From the NCBI RefSeq assembly GCF_000620145.1, contig NZ_KK211084.1:99740-163739 (forward strand): a stretch of DNA of 64,000 nt. The letters are read 5' to 3'. Within the stretch, counting starts at the first letter, position 1; each line of letters begins with the position of its first letter. This document shows, piece after piece, positions 16,758 through 25,539 of the stretch. A program made the position numbers and the translations under genes. The notes below the pieces were generated by a model. That model was not told the DNA's origin, did no database searches, and saw only the letters and a program-made list of their open reading frames with translations. Source of the stretch: Deefgea rivuli DSM 18356 (lineage in GTDB: Bacteria; Pseudomonadota; Gammaproteobacteria; Burkholderiales; Chitinibacteraceae).

Positions 16758-18053
16758 CTAGCTCAAACTACGCAATGGCGTAGGCCAAAGCAGAATAATC
16801 CGTGCACCACCTTGTGGCGCGGTATCAATACTCACACTGCCACCATGGCCACGCGCAATCATCGCCACAATCGCCAAGCCCAAACCAAAACCACCGGTGG
16901 CTTTATTACGGCTACCTTCGATGCGCGTAAACGGTTGCAGCAAGCGGCTACGCTGCTCTTGCGGAATCCCCTCGCCATTATCATCAATCATCAAGCTGGC
17001 CTGACCATCACTCCAGCTCAAGGTCATCACAATATGATCGCCACCATAACGCCGCGCATTGCTCAGCACATTACTGACCGCCCGACCTAAGTAATAGCTA
17101 TCTATATCCATATACGGATCGTTTGCTTCGATTTGGCAGATCAACTCCGGCGCTTTGCCATCCAAACTAAATTCGACCGCGATTTTATTCAGCCATGGAA
17201 TCATTGCTTGCGGCTGAATATTCATCTGCATTTGCGGGCTATCGAGGCTAGACATCGTCAGCCATTCTTCGATCAGCTCGTCAATCTGTCCCAAATCGCG
17301 CTCAATCGCCGCGACTTGCGCGCCAGCATCCGCGCCAGATTTAATCGCTTCTAAGCGATAACGCATCCGCGCCAACGGCGTGCGTAAATCATGCGATACC
17401 GCATCGATCATCGCGCGGCGCGATGCAGTGAGTTCTTCCACATCGTGCGCCATACCATTAAACGTGACGCCCAAAGAAGCAAGCGCCGAGCTTTCGTCGA
17501 GTGCCACGCGCGCTGCAAAATCGCCCTGCCCTACGCGGCGGCTTTGCTGAATGATTTGCAGCAAATCTCGCCAAAAAGGCCGCAGCCACAACCACGTTGG
17601 CAAACCCAGCGCAGCGCCCATCAAAAACAGCGCCAAGAAATCCAGCCAAGAAATATTATCTAAATCAGTCAGAAACGGAATTGGCCCAAGCACAACGATT
17701 TGATCGGTTTTATGGATCCGGTGAATATATAAGCCTTTATCCAGCAATAGAATAATGTCGCCTTTTTCAAGCGACTTTTGATTCTCAGGCGTTAAGGAAT
17801 ATTCACCGAGCGTTTCAATTTGCACCGGCACCGGCAGCTTGCCGCGCAAACGCGAGGCTTCGTCATGCCATAAAGACGGCGGCAAATCGCCAAGCTCTTC
17901 CTCGATAATCGAGACGGTGGATTTAAAAATATCGGTGAGATAACGCTGGTTGGTGCGCTCGATCAGCTGTTTATAAATCCCGCCGATCAGCAAGGACGTC
18001 GCCAAAAAACACACCACTACCGTTAAATAAAATCGCAGAAAGACTTGGCGCAT
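16758..18053 (-). CDS. rstB: RstB-like sensor histidine kinase
   Basis: Inner-membrane sensor of 431 residues. TM1 is at about 7-27, a periplasmic domain runs from 28 to 133, and TM2 is at about 135-157. HAMP follows, then the HisKA box with His221 in AVSHDLRTPLARMRYRLEA and a HATPase_c domain with N-box SNVLSNARRYGG, DDNGEGIP and GGFGLGLAIV. The periplasmic part (ELGDLPPSLW..., YIHRIHKTDQIVVLGPIPFL) resembles RstB of E. coli, and the partner at 18381-19100 resembles RstA. The pair is split by 327 bp of repeats, so the kinase is likely made from a long mRNA or from its own promoter. The signal is unknown here. Confidence 0.88.
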   Translation of the reverse strand: MRQVFLRFYLTVVVCFLATSLLIGGIYKQLIERTNQRYLTDIFKSTVSIIEEELGDLPPSLWHDEASRLRGKLPVPVQIETLGEYSLTPENQKSLEKGDIILLLDKGLYIHRIHKTDQIVVLGPIPFLTDLDNISWLDFLALFLMGAALGLPTWLWLRPFWRDLLQIIQQSRRVGQGDFAARVALDESSALASLGVTFNGMAHDVEELTASRRAMIDAVSHDLRTPLARMRYRLEAIKSGADAGAQVAAIERDLGQIDELIEEWLTMSSLDSPQMQMNIQPQAMIPWLNKIAVEFSLDGKAPELICQIEANDPYMDIDSYYLGRAVSNVLSNARRYGGDHIVMTLSWSDGQASLMIDDNGEGIPQEQRSRLLQPFTRIEGSRNKATGGFGLGLAIVAMIARGHGGSVSIDTAPQGGARIILLWPTPLRSLS

Positions 18054-18094
18054 GGAGAATCCGTAACAAATGGCCTACGGCCAAGAAAAGCAGA

Positions 18095-18368
18095 GGATCA
18101 CGAAAAGCACGAAGCAAAAGACACGAAATGACAAACCAACTAAAGGTATGTGGATCAGATTAACTTCGTGCTACAAAGTATCGTCATTCCCGCGTGTCTG
18201 TGGCGGGAATCCAGCTGCGCAGCTGGATCCCCGATAAGAGCGCTCGGGGATGACGACTTTATTGAGAGCGATGTTTCTGGAAGTTATTTCGAGCCGTCCC
18301 CTTAGGGTCTGTTGATGTTTGGTTTACTTTCGTGTTTTTTGCTGTTCGTTCGTGCATTTCGTGATCCA
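18095..18368. repeat. R4 element with nested R3 and R6 pieces
   Basis: The outer arms are GGATCACGAAAAGCACGAAG and, inverted at the right, TTCGTGCATTTCGTGATCC: the CCACGAAA-type (R4) repeat in a variant with ATCACGAA. Between them lie a partial R3 block at 18182-18256 (CATTCCCGCgtgtctgtgGCGGGAAT and GCTGCGCAGC) and a solo R6 terminal arm at 18303-18326 (TAGGGTCTGTTGATGTTTGG). The whole nest separates rstA from rstB. Confidence 0.75.
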
Positions 18369-18370
18369 AT

Positions 18371-18419
18371 GGGTATATGGCTACTCGTCTTGCCAGATAT
18401 CGCTCGCAAACAAATACCC
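18371..18419. repeat. R1 hairpin repeat, copy 7 (overlaps rstA end)
   Basis: GGGTATATGGCTAC at the left and AAATACCC at the right, with family spacing. The left arm supplies the rstA stop codon (TAG of GTAGCC on the minus strand). The right arm coincides with the codons of the conserved KGYL motif, so that side may match by chance. Confidence 0.5.
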
Positions 18420-19100
18420 CTTATTACGGATGGTTTTGATTTTGCGGGGATCAATCGGATCGTCGTCGAGTTTTTTACGTAGGCGGGAAATCGCCACATC
18501 CATACTACGATCAAGGCCATCGTATTCGATGCCGCGCAGTTTTTTCAGCAAGTGATCGCGGCTGAGGATTTCACCGGCGTGGCTGGCCAATTCCCACAGC
18601 AAATCAAAGTCGCTACTCGACAAACCCATTTGCTCACCGCGATACACAGCACTGCGGTTTCTGGCGTCAATTTGCAACTTGCCAAAATTGAGCCGCGATT
18701 GATCTTGTACGGGTACGGCGGCGAGCAAGCTACCGCTACCCGCGTGGCGCAAATGTGAGCGTATCCGCGCCAACAGCACCGATGGCGGCGTGGTTTTCAC
18801 CACGTAATCCGTTGCACCGATTTCAAAACCCAAAATCTGATTCATATCGCTATTGAGCGAGGTCAACAGAATAATCGGCCCGGTATAAAACTCGCGCAGC
18901 TCGCGGCAAATCGTTAGGCCGTCTTTACCCGGCAACATAATATCCAGCAGCACCAGCTCAGGCGGATTGGCTTTGACGCTGTCATTCACACCCAAACCAT
19001 CACCCATCACTTCCACCGTAAACTCAAACGAGCGCAAAAAGCCGCCAATCAGCTCGGCCAATTCGGCGTCATCTTCAACAAATAAAACACGGGTGCTCAT
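18381..19100 (-). CDS. rstA: RstA-like OmpR-family response regulator
   Basis: A 239-residue DNA-binding response regulator. The receiver domain at 1-118 has the acidic pocket ED10/D11, phospho-acceptor Asp53 in LVLLDIMLPGKDG and Lys in VVKTTPP. The winged-helix domain has SSSDFDLLWELASHAGEILSRDHLLK and RSMDVAISRLRKKLDDDP, ending NKGYLF. It follows E. coli RstA closely, including the KTTPP receiver motif, so the name is reasonable. It is transcribed before rstB. Its last codons fall in an R1 hairpin and 327 bp of repeats follow. Regulated genes cannot be told from the window. Confidence 0.9.
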   Translation of the reverse strand: MSTRVLFVEDDAELAELIGGFLRSFEFTVEVMGDGLGVNDSVKANPPELVLLDIMLPGKDGLTICRELREFYTGPIILLTSLNSDMNQILGFEIGATDYVVKTTPPSVLLARIRSHLRHAGSGSLLAAVPVQDQSRLNFGKLQIDARNRSAVYRGEQMGLSSSDFDLLWELASHAGEILSRDHLLKKLRGIEYDGLDRSMDVAISRLRKKLDDDPIDPRKIKTIRNKGYLFASDIWQDE

Positions 19101-19291
19101 GGCGTAATCCTTCTTATTAGGGTTTAGACGGCGGGCAGCGCCAGACTACAGAATTTGCGAAATGAATCGTTCTCGCCGATTTTGCAGCTTCCAAGACGGC
19201 AAAAGCAAGACTTCATCAGGCATCTGCGATAAATTGCCCTGATTTATGCTGTCACAAGCCAATTCAATGGCAGAACAGCGCGGTTTTCAAC

Positions 19292-20152
19292 TTATTGCGG
19301 CAGTAGCGTTTGATTGCTTAGATTTTTACGATAACTGGCTGGCGAGGTATTTTTTAGCTCAGTAAATTTTCGATAAAACTGGCTCAAGCTCGGAAAACCA
19401 CTCGCTTGCGCCAACGCCGGAATCGGCAACGTCGTCGCATGCAATAAATTGCAGGCGTGACCAATGCGCAATTGTGCCAACAGCGCGCTAAAGTTGGTTT
19501 GCATTTGCACCGCGAGCAGGCGTTTCACCGTCGCACTGCTGGCTTTGGCAACGCGCGCCAAATCATCCAGCGTGATCGCTTCGGTGTAATGCTGTTGCAG
19601 GTAATGCAAGGCCGAGGCCAAGCGCGTGTCTTGAATTTGCGCTACCGCTTGGCCTTGCAACAGGCGCAAATCGGGATCGTGTTGCAGTTGGCACAAAATA
19701 TCCAGCAAACACATCAGCCGCGCCAAACCCCGCGCATGGTGTAACTCAGTAAATTTCGGCTGTAGCGTTTGTGCCATGGCCGCACCAAACACGACGCCTT
19801 GGCGAATTTGCGCCAGCCAACGGCTCAGTGGCAGTAATTCGGGCGCGCCTTGCGCCGCCAGTGTTTGCAGCCACTCCAAAGTAAAAAAAGCCACTTGCAC
19901 CGTTTGCAAACTGCCATCGATATTCGTCGCCGCTTGCCACGTATGCGGCTGATTGGGCGCGACCAAGACCAAATCCAGCGCGCCAAATTCCGCCGCATCG
20001 CCGCCAACATAGCGCATGCCGCGGGCGTTTTGCGTGAATGTCAGCTCGAATTCGGGATGGTAATGCCATTGAAACGGACATAAATGATCGGCGGAATAGA
20101 AATACTGCCAGCTTTGCCCCGGCGTAGGGGCAATCCATTCTTTGACCAGCAT
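19292..20152 (-). CDS. AraC-family transcriptional regulator with cupin sensor domain
   Basis: A 286-residue regulator. The N-terminal AraC-type cupin (residues ~15-130) contains FQWHYHPEFELTFTQNARGMRYVGGD and APNQPHTWQ. The C-terminal pair of helix-turn-helix motifs includes ITLDDLARVAKASSATVKRLL and IPALAQASGFPSLSQFYRKFTELKNTSPASYRK. The cupin HYHPE/HTW pattern suggests small-molecule, often sugar, binding. GAGG lies upstream of ATG 20152. It is divergent from the sugar phosphatase/SemiSWEET pair 116 bp away, which is the natural candidate target. Confidence 0.88.
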   Translation of the reverse strand: MLVKEWIAPTPGQSWQYFYSADHLCPFQWHYHPEFELTFTQNARGMRYVGGDAAEFGALDLVLVAPNQPHTWQAATNIDGSLQTVQVAFFTLEWLQTLAAQGAPELLPLSRWLAQIRQGVVFGAAMAQTLQPKFTELHHARGLARLMCLLDILCQLQHDPDLRLLQGQAVAQIQDTRLASALHYLQQHYTEAITLDDLARVAKASSATVKRLLAVQMQTNFSALLAQLRIGHACNLLHATTLPIPALAQASGFPSLSQFYRKFTELKNTSPASYRKNLSNQTLLPQ

Positions 20153-20268
20153 AAGCGCAAGTCCTCACAAGTTAATGAGCTAATTGTAGAAGAAATACAT
20201 CCAAAACAGGAACATAAGCAGATTGATGCCATGCAAAATGAATGCATCATTCATCAAGGAACTCATTC

Positions 20269-20913
20269 ATGCCACGCTTTAGCTGCAGCGCTTTTTTATT
20301 TGATATGGACGGCACGCTGGTCGATTCCAGTGTCAAAGTTGAAGACATCTGGGGCATTTGGTGCGAACGCCACGGCGTTGATTTAGCGAGCGTGATGGCG
20401 ATTCAGCAAGGCGTACGCTCGGAAGATACCATTCGCAAAATCGCACCGCATCTGGATATCCCCGCCGAATGCGCGTGGATTGATGATATGGAAGTCACCG
20501 ATTGCGAAGGCATTATCGAAGTCGCTGGTGCACGTACTTTGCTGGCAAAAATCCCGCAGGTACTCTGGACGATTGCCACATCGGCCTGCCTTGCTCCTGC
20601 ATTAGCTCGCTTGCAACACTGCCAAATCCCCGTACCCGACACGATGGTGTGCGCCGAACAAGTCAGCGCAGGTAAGCCCGATCCACAAATTTATCGCCTT
20701 GCCGCACAGCGCCTCGGCCAAAATCCGGCCGACTGCTTGGCATTTGAAGATGCGCCCGCCGGTATTGCCAGCGCCTTGGCCGCCGGCTGCCGCGTGATTC
20801 AAATTGGCGGCGAGCACAAATTGCATCCAGATGTGCTGTGCGTGCTGGCGGATTTTCAGTCTGTTGATGTGCAATCTAACGCGGAAGGTTTAGTGCTTGA
20901 AATACGGGAGTAA
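20269..20913 (+). CDS. HAD-family sugar phosphatase
   Basis: A 214-residue haloacid-dehalogenase-like hydrolase, subfamily IA, with a helical cap. Motif I FDMDGTLVDS has nucleophile Asp12 and acid/base Asp14. Motif II is ATSA, motif III the Lys in AGKPDPQIY, and motif IV is FEDAPAGIASALAAG. The order and length match the YfbT/GPP1-type sugar-phosphate phosphatases. The substrate is not deducible. I chose ATG 20269 with AAGGA eight bases upstream. A SemiSWEET gene follows five bases after the stop, so the two are co-transcribed, and an AraC-type regulator is divergent. Confidence 0.88.
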   Translation: MPRFSCSAFLFDMDGTLVDSSVKVEDIWGIWCERHGVDLASVMAIQQGVRSEDTIRKIAPHLDIPAECAWIDDMEVTDCEGIIEVAGARTLLAKIPQVLWTIATSACLAPALARLQHCQIPVPDTMVCAEQVSAGKPDPQIYRLAAQRLGQNPADCLAFEDAPAGIASALAAGCRVIQIGGEHKLHPDVLCVLADFQSVDVQSNAEGLVLEIRE

Positions 20914-20918
20914 CGGCG

Positions 20919-21179
20919 ATGAGTTTAATCAATACGATTGGCTTAATTGCCGCAGCGTGTACGACTGCGGCCTTCATTCCACAAGTTTGGCAAGTTTGGT
21001 CTAGCCGCTCGGCCAAGGATATTTCCTTAGGCATGTACTTGATCTTTATACTGGGTGTATTGCTGTGGCTTTTGTATGGAATCATGCTCGGCGATATACC
21101 CCTTATCGCAGCCAATGCAGTCACCTTGATTTTAGCGGGAGCGGTATTAGGAATGAAGCTGTGGTTTGAACGAAAATAG
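20919..21179 (+). CDS. SemiSWEET-type sugar transporter
   Basis: An 86-residue, three-helix inner-membrane protein of the MtN3/SemiSWEET family, which transports sugars by facilitated diffusion as a dimer. The signature PQ motif is in AAFIPQVWQVWSSRSAKDIS (helix 1 end). Helix 2 is MYLIFILGVLLWLLYGI and helix 3 AANAVTLILAGAVLGMKL. The length is typical. It lies 5 bases downstream of the HAD phosphatase, suggesting uptake or efflux of the sugar that phosphatase releases. A shared terminator follows. Confidence 0.88.
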   Translation: MSLINTIGLIAAACTTAAFIPQVWQVWSSRSAKDISLGMYLIFILGVLLWLLYGIMLGDIPLIAANAVTLILAGAVLGMKLWFERK

Positions 21180-21282
21180 AGTGTGGGCTTCAGCGAGTTG
21201 GCGGGTGCTGGTGCATAAATAGCGTGGCACTTTTGTTACGTAGTTCCACTACAGCAGCCCAAACAGTCATTCTGTAGTAGCT

Positions 21283-21321
21283 AAAAAATAAGCGCCATTG
21301 GCTATCAATGGCGCTTATTCA
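21283..21321. terminator. Bidirectional terminator between SemiSWEET and PEP-CTERM genes
   Basis: AATAAGCGCCATTG, loop gctat, CAATGGCGCTTATT: a perfect 14-bp stem flanked by A and T runs, between two converging genes. Confidence 0.85.
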
Positions 21322-21393
21322 TTCTTCACCAAGCGCAATGCGCGCTGCGATTTTCAGCGGCGCATCAAGCGCAACTGATCAGCACTTCAATGC

Positions 21394-21987
21394 TTAGCGT
21401 TTTTTACGACGTGCTGCGAGTAAGCCGAGCAAACCCATGCCCATCAAGGCATAAGTTTCTGGCTCAGGCACTGGCGCAACGCCTTGCAAGGCCACCGCAT
21501 CGATTTCTTCCCAAGCACCTAAGTTGTGATTGGTATTCACATAAATTTTCAGGCCTTTAGTCAAAAATGAGGTTTGTGACCACGTCGGCATGAAATCGAC
21601 TGGCGCGCCAGCTTGGCTGGTGTCCGTACCGCTCCAAACGGCAAAAGCCTGATTATTGCTATCGATGGCATCGATGCGAGTCACAAAGCCATTGCCATAG
21701 GTTTCGCGAATCAAAGCGCCAACAGAATAAACTGCTTCGGCAAAGCTCAAAGAGATAAACTCTTGGCTGCCATTCATTGGCGCTGGAGCCCAAGCAGAGC
21801 CAATATCGCCATAGCTAAACGTATCAGGAGCACCAAGCACTTGCTGCGCGCTCCAGCTACCTGTGCTCCATTGACTACTAAAATCAGTCACGCCATTGGC
21901 CCATTGTGAGCTAATTGCTGCATTGCTATAACTTGATGCTAGCAACAACGCCGCCAAACTCGCCACTCTCAGTGCATTCATTTTCAT
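21394..21987 (-). CDS. PEP-CTERM sorting-domain protein A
   Basis: A 197-residue exported protein. It has a signal peptide at residues 1-23 (ending SSYSNA), then a ~150-residue beta-rich domain with many Trp, Ser and Asn. It ends in a textbook PEP-CTERM tail: VPEPETYALMGMGLLGLLAA followed by RRKKR. PEP-CTERM tails are recognised by exosortases in bacteria that make exopolysaccharide/biofilm matrix, and the protein is expected to be processed at the inner membrane. No exosortase gene is in the window. The exact start (first or third codon) is uncertain. It is divergent from a second PEP-CTERM gene. Confidence 0.87.
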   Translation of the reverse strand: MKMNALRVASLAALLLASSYSNAAISSQWANGVTDFSSQWSTGSWSAQQVLGAPDTFSYGDIGSAWAPAPMNGSQEFISLSFAEAVYSVGALIRETYGNGFVTRIDAIDSNNQAFAVWSGTDTSQAGAPVDFMPTWSQTSFLTKGLKIYVNTNHNLGAWEEIDAVALQGVAPVPEPETYALMGMGLLGLLAARRKKR

Positions 21988-22409
21988 CTCTGTTCTCTGT
22001 CTGTTAAGTTATTTTTATCGCAATTTAATTGCACGATTCTTTTACTATCGTTCAGCTTTTGAAGCAATTACCTCGCTCACAAGCGTAGATTTTCACAACA
22101 AGAAAAACACCGTAAACGTCCTGATTAAAATCGATAAGCCTTAATAAATTAATGCCGCCCTATGTAACCGACTTCAAATTCAGAAAGCATCACTAATCAG
22201 CAAGAACAACACTGACAATCTTCTTTGCAAGAACGAAACGCTTTAAATAAACAGCAACAAGAGTGAAGTGCATCACAAACCTTATGAAATCTCAAAAAAA
22301 TCACGTTTCATTCTTACAACAAGCCTTCACCAAAGAGTGGGGATTTTAAATATGCCATTAAAATAAAGCCTCAAATAACAGCAATATTTTTAAAGACAAG
22401 GACGAAACC
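21988..22409. other. 422-bp AT-rich spacer between divergent PEP-CTERM genes
   Basis: No gene and no repeat-family member is seen. The region is A/T-rich compared with its surroundings and must hold both divergent promoters. A weak sigma-54-like string (GTGCAATTAAATTGC, minus strand, about 22020-22034) has the -12 GC but lacks the -24 GG, so I do not call it. Confidence 0.5.
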
Positions 22410-23051
22410 ATGAAACTATTAGCTTTAAGTTTACTCACCGTTGCAAGCTTTGCCCAAGCAAGCATTTCTAGCTATGACATGAGCAATGTGCATACCAGTG
22501 GTTATGGCGGTTGGAATCACACCTACAACGGCTTGATTACTGCGCAAAATAACGGTTTATTCAATTATTCTGGCGGTAGCGGCACATTGAATGACGGCTT
22601 AATTGGTAGCAACAATAATGCCTCTCATCTCATTAGCAATTCAGATAACAGCACAATTACCTTGCACCTTGATCAATTTTATAAATTGACTGAGTTAAAC
22701 ATCTTCGGTGGCCAATCTTCAGGGAATGGTATTCCAGGTAATCTATCCGCTTTGGATGTGACTATTAACGGTACAACCCAACGCTTTAACAGCACTGCAT
22801 GGGGTGATTTCACGAATAGTTACGGCACCAAAACGAATGAAAAAATCAGCTTCATTGGCAGCTTGTTTGCAAATGTCGCAACAAATCAAATCACACTGAG
22901 TAATTTTGCGAGCGATGCTAGTTACACGACTTATTCTTCATTCAGTGAAGTTCAATTGGTAACGGCACCTGTGCCAGAACCAGAGACTTATGCTTTGATG
23001 GGAATGGGCTTGATGGGTTTGCTTGCTGCTCGTCGCCGCAAAACAAAATAA
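22410..23051 (+). CDS. PEP-CTERM sorting-domain protein B
   Basis: A 213-residue exported protein with a signal peptide at about 1-17 (ending FAQA). The Asn/Ser/Gly/Thr-rich extracellular domain looks like a small beta-sandwich with repeated S-N-N and TITL strands. The C-terminus is VPEPETYALMGMGLMGLLAA, then RRRKTK. The sorting tail is nearly identical to that of the divergent protein A although the bodies differ, pointing to the same exosortase. It is AT-richer than its neighbours. A strong terminator follows at once. Confidence 0.87.
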   Translation: MKLLALSLLTVASFAQASISSYDMSNVHTSGYGGWNHTYNGLITAQNNGLFNYSGGSGTLNDGLIGSNNNASHLISNSDNSTITLHLDQFYKLTELNIFGGQSSGNGIPGNLSALDVTINGTTQRFNSTAWGDFTNSYGTKTNEKISFIGSLFANVATNQITLSNFASDASYTTYSSFSEVQLVTAPVPEPETYALMGMGLMGLLAARRRKTK

Positions 23052-23072
23052 TCAACTCTTGCCGTAAAAATT

Positions 23073-23100
23073 CAAAAGACCGCAATCGCGGTCTTTTTTC
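23073..23100 (+). terminator. Terminator after PEP-CTERM protein B gene
   Basis: AAAAGACCGC, loop aat, GCGGTCTTTTTT: a strong stem and T run 22 bases after the stop. Confidence 0.9.
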
Positions 23101-23152
23101 TTGTTCAACGGCCAGTCTTGATCCTACACAACTCAGAAAAACCTTGAGATTA

Positions 23153-23200
23153 GGTATATCGCTGTAAAAATTTATTTATAAAGCATCCAAGCCAATATCC
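23153..23200. repeat. R1 hairpin repeat, copy 8 (degenerate)
   Basis: GGTATATCGCT at the left and CCAATATCC at the right, with family length and an AT-rich centre. The inner pair is poor. It lies 6 bases past the pbpC stop. Confidence 0.5.
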
Positions 23201-23205
23201 AGACA

Positions 23206-25320
23206 CTATTTCAAACCCGCCCCACGCACTTCAAACTTCACGCCAGCCAACACCTTCCCTGCCGCATCGCGCATTTCTAGTCGGTAACGTCCCGGCCACG
23301 GGAACCAAGAAATTTTTTCCCCTTGGCCGATGCGTTTTTTGTTCAGCCACCAGATCGCTTGCTTGGTACCTGCGGCGTGGAACACGATGCGCTGATTATT
23401 CGGCGGAATGTCAGGATCGAGCGCATAAATTGCGCCGTCGATAGGCGCGGTAATGCCGATGGGCTGCTGTGCGGTATTCGCCGCGTAAATCATTTCACGA
23501 CCTGTTCCCGCTAAAAACAATTCGCGGCGTGGCGCTTCGATGCGATTTTCATATTGAATACTGAGCGCTTCAACGCCCGCCATCAGCGGCGGCGCTTTGG
23601 ATGGAATCCGTTCATGCAGGCGATTCATTACCGCCTGCCACACTGGCGCTGCGCCGTGCATGCCGGACACATCCCACATCGGCGCGCCGCTGGCATTGCC
23701 CACCCAGACGCCGACGGTGTATTTACGGCTAAAACCGATGCTCCAGTTATCGCGCATGTCTTTACTAGTACCCGTTTTCACCGCAGTCCAAAAGCGCGTT
23801 GCCAATACATTCTCTAGCCCAAACGTTGTTGCGCGCGCATTTCGGTCGGACAAAATATCGCCAACGATAAAGCTACTCGCCTTATCCAGTACCCTTTGGG
23901 TATTGACCGCTGAACTATTACTAATCATACGTGGTAGGCTATACACCCCAGTATTCGCCAAAGCACGGTAAGCATTGCTTAAATCCAGCAAGCGCACATC
24001 AGCACCGCCGAGCGCCAAACTAAAGCCATAAAAATCGCCGTCTTGCTTTAAGGTGCTCAGCCCCAGTGCAAACAATTGATCGCGAAACGCGCGCGGCGTC
24101 ACCATTTGTATCGTTCGCACCGCTGGAATATTCAGCGACGAAGCCAAAGCGGTGCGCACCGACACGGGGCCTTTATAGCTTTTATCGTAATTTTGCGGAT
24201 TGTAGAGCCCAGTCGCCGTATTGAGATTGAGCGGGCTATCGTCGAGCAAAGATGCGGCGGTGAGCCAACGCCCGGCAATCGCTTGCTGATACAAAAATGG
24301 TTTCAACGTCGAGCCAGCTTGCCGCTCGGCCAACACAAAATCTACATCCGTCGCGCGTGACCAATCTCCGCTCGACCCCACCCACGCCAGCACGTCGCCG
24401 CTCGCATTATCCAGCACCAGCACCGCGCCATCTTCGACATTTCGATTGCTCAATTCGCCCACGGTGCGGCGTAAAACTTGCGTGGCAAAGCGCTGAATAT
24501 CAGCATCGATCGTGGTTTTAATTTGCGTGCCCGCCGCTTGCGGCTGCGCGGCGAGCACATAGCGCGCAAAATGCGGTGCAAGCTGCTCGTTGCTTGAGAA
24601 ACGCGGCGAAGTTTGCGCCAGCGCGACGGCGGTTTCACCCGCCAACCCTCGGCAATCGCCGGCCTTCATCGCCGTCACAATCCCGCAAGCGCGCTCCGCG
24701 ACTTTGGCGACTGGCGCATTCGGTGCACGCAGCAAAGCCACCGCAATCGCCGCTTCGCGCGCATCCAAACCGCTCGCCGCTTTACCAAATAAAGTGGCAG
24801 ACAGCGCAGAAATACCAACCAATTCACCCCGAAAACTAACTAAATTCAGATAGCTTTCTAAAATTTCGGGCTTAGTCCAGCTGCGCTCCAACCACGTGGC
24901 TGAGACGGTTTGCCCCGCTTTTTGCCACACACTACGTCCTCCCCCGCCACGCCGCAGGTCTTCATCGAGCAGACCGACCAATTGCATCGTCAATGTCGAC
25001 GCGCCGCGCGTTTTGCTGTTGACCGCATTGCCCCAACCCGCCGCCGCCACCGCCGCCCAATCAACGCCACTATGCTGGTAAAAGCGCTTATCTTCTGAGA
25101 TCACTAAAGCTTGCCGAAATGCTGGCGACACTTGATTGAGAGCAACCCAATCGAGTTTTCTTACCGTTTTATCCACGCGTATCCGTTGCAGCGGCGCGCC
25201 GTGCCGATCGAGCAGCAGCACATCGGATGAGCGCCACACAGCTTTCACTTCTTTGAATGTGGGCAGCGCGAAAGCGGGCGCTGAACAGATCAGCGAAAGT
25301 AATACCAGAATTAATCTCAA
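23206..25320 (-). CDS. pbpC: Penicillin-binding protein 1C
   Basis: A bifunctional peptidoglycan synthase homologue of 704 residues. The signal/anchor sequence is at 1-18. The GT51 transglycosylase domain has Glu76 in ISEDKRFYQHSGVD and the block GASTLTMQLVGLL. The transpeptidase domain has nucleophile Ser337 in STLKPF, SSLN near 394-397 and KTGTS at 515-519. The C-terminal PBP1C-specific domain is ~90 residues long. The order and length match PbpC (E. coli 770). In many bacteria pbpC is next to an alpha-2-macroglobulin gene; here that gene is 15 kb away at 40629. It is divergent from the deacetylase gene with about 220 bp between. Confidence 0.93.
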   Translation of the reverse strand: MRLILVLLSLICSAPAFALPTFKEVKAVWRSSDVLLLDRHGAPLQRIRVDKTVRKLDWVALNQVSPAFRQALVISEDKRFYQHSGVDWAAVAAAGWGNAVNSKTRGASTLTMQLVGLLDEDLRRGGGGRSVWQKAGQTVSATWLERSWTKPEILESYLNLVSFRGELVGISALSATLFGKAASGLDAREAAIAVALLRAPNAPVAKVAERACGIVTAMKAGDCRGLAGETAVALAQTSPRFSSNEQLAPHFARYVLAAQPQAAGTQIKTTIDADIQRFATQVLRRTVGELSNRNVEDGAVLVLDNASGDVLAWVGSSGDWSRATDVDFVLAERQAGSTLKPFLYQQAIAGRWLTAASLLDDSPLNLNTATGLYNPQNYDKSYKGPVSVRTALASSLNIPAVRTIQMVTPRAFRDQLFALGLSTLKQDGDFYGFSLALGGADVRLLDLSNAYRALANTGVYSLPRMISNSSAVNTQRVLDKASSFIVGDILSDRNARATTFGLENVLATRFWTAVKTGTSKDMRDNWSIGFSRKYTVGVWVGNASGAPMWDVSGMHGAAPVWQAVMNRLHERIPSKAPPLMAGVEALSIQYENRIEAPRRELFLAGTGREMIYAANTAQQPIGITAPIDGAIYALDPDIPPNNQRIVFHAAGTKQAIWWLNKKRIGQGEKISWFPWPGRYRLEMRDAAGKVLAGVKFEVRGAGLK

Positions 25321-25539
25321 TGGAATAAGCTCAGTAACACCGTAATCACATCGAAAATAGCAAGAAATGCAAAGTATTCAATATGAATAAAGTCATAGAA
25401 TCAACTCGGGGCTTTGCTAAAAAACCACCAATCCCGCTTTTATGAAAAATTAGGGATGACATCAGCAATTTAAGGATGAGCCATTATATTTTTGTTCCGG
25501 ATGCCTTGAAATCGATTTTACTCGGATGATCCTTATTAA

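Noticed and set aside
22020-22034. Sigma-54-like promoter (GTGCAATTAAATTGC) upstream of PEP-CTERM protein A
   Set aside because: The -24 GG is missing and the string is a short AT-rich palindrome likely by chance.
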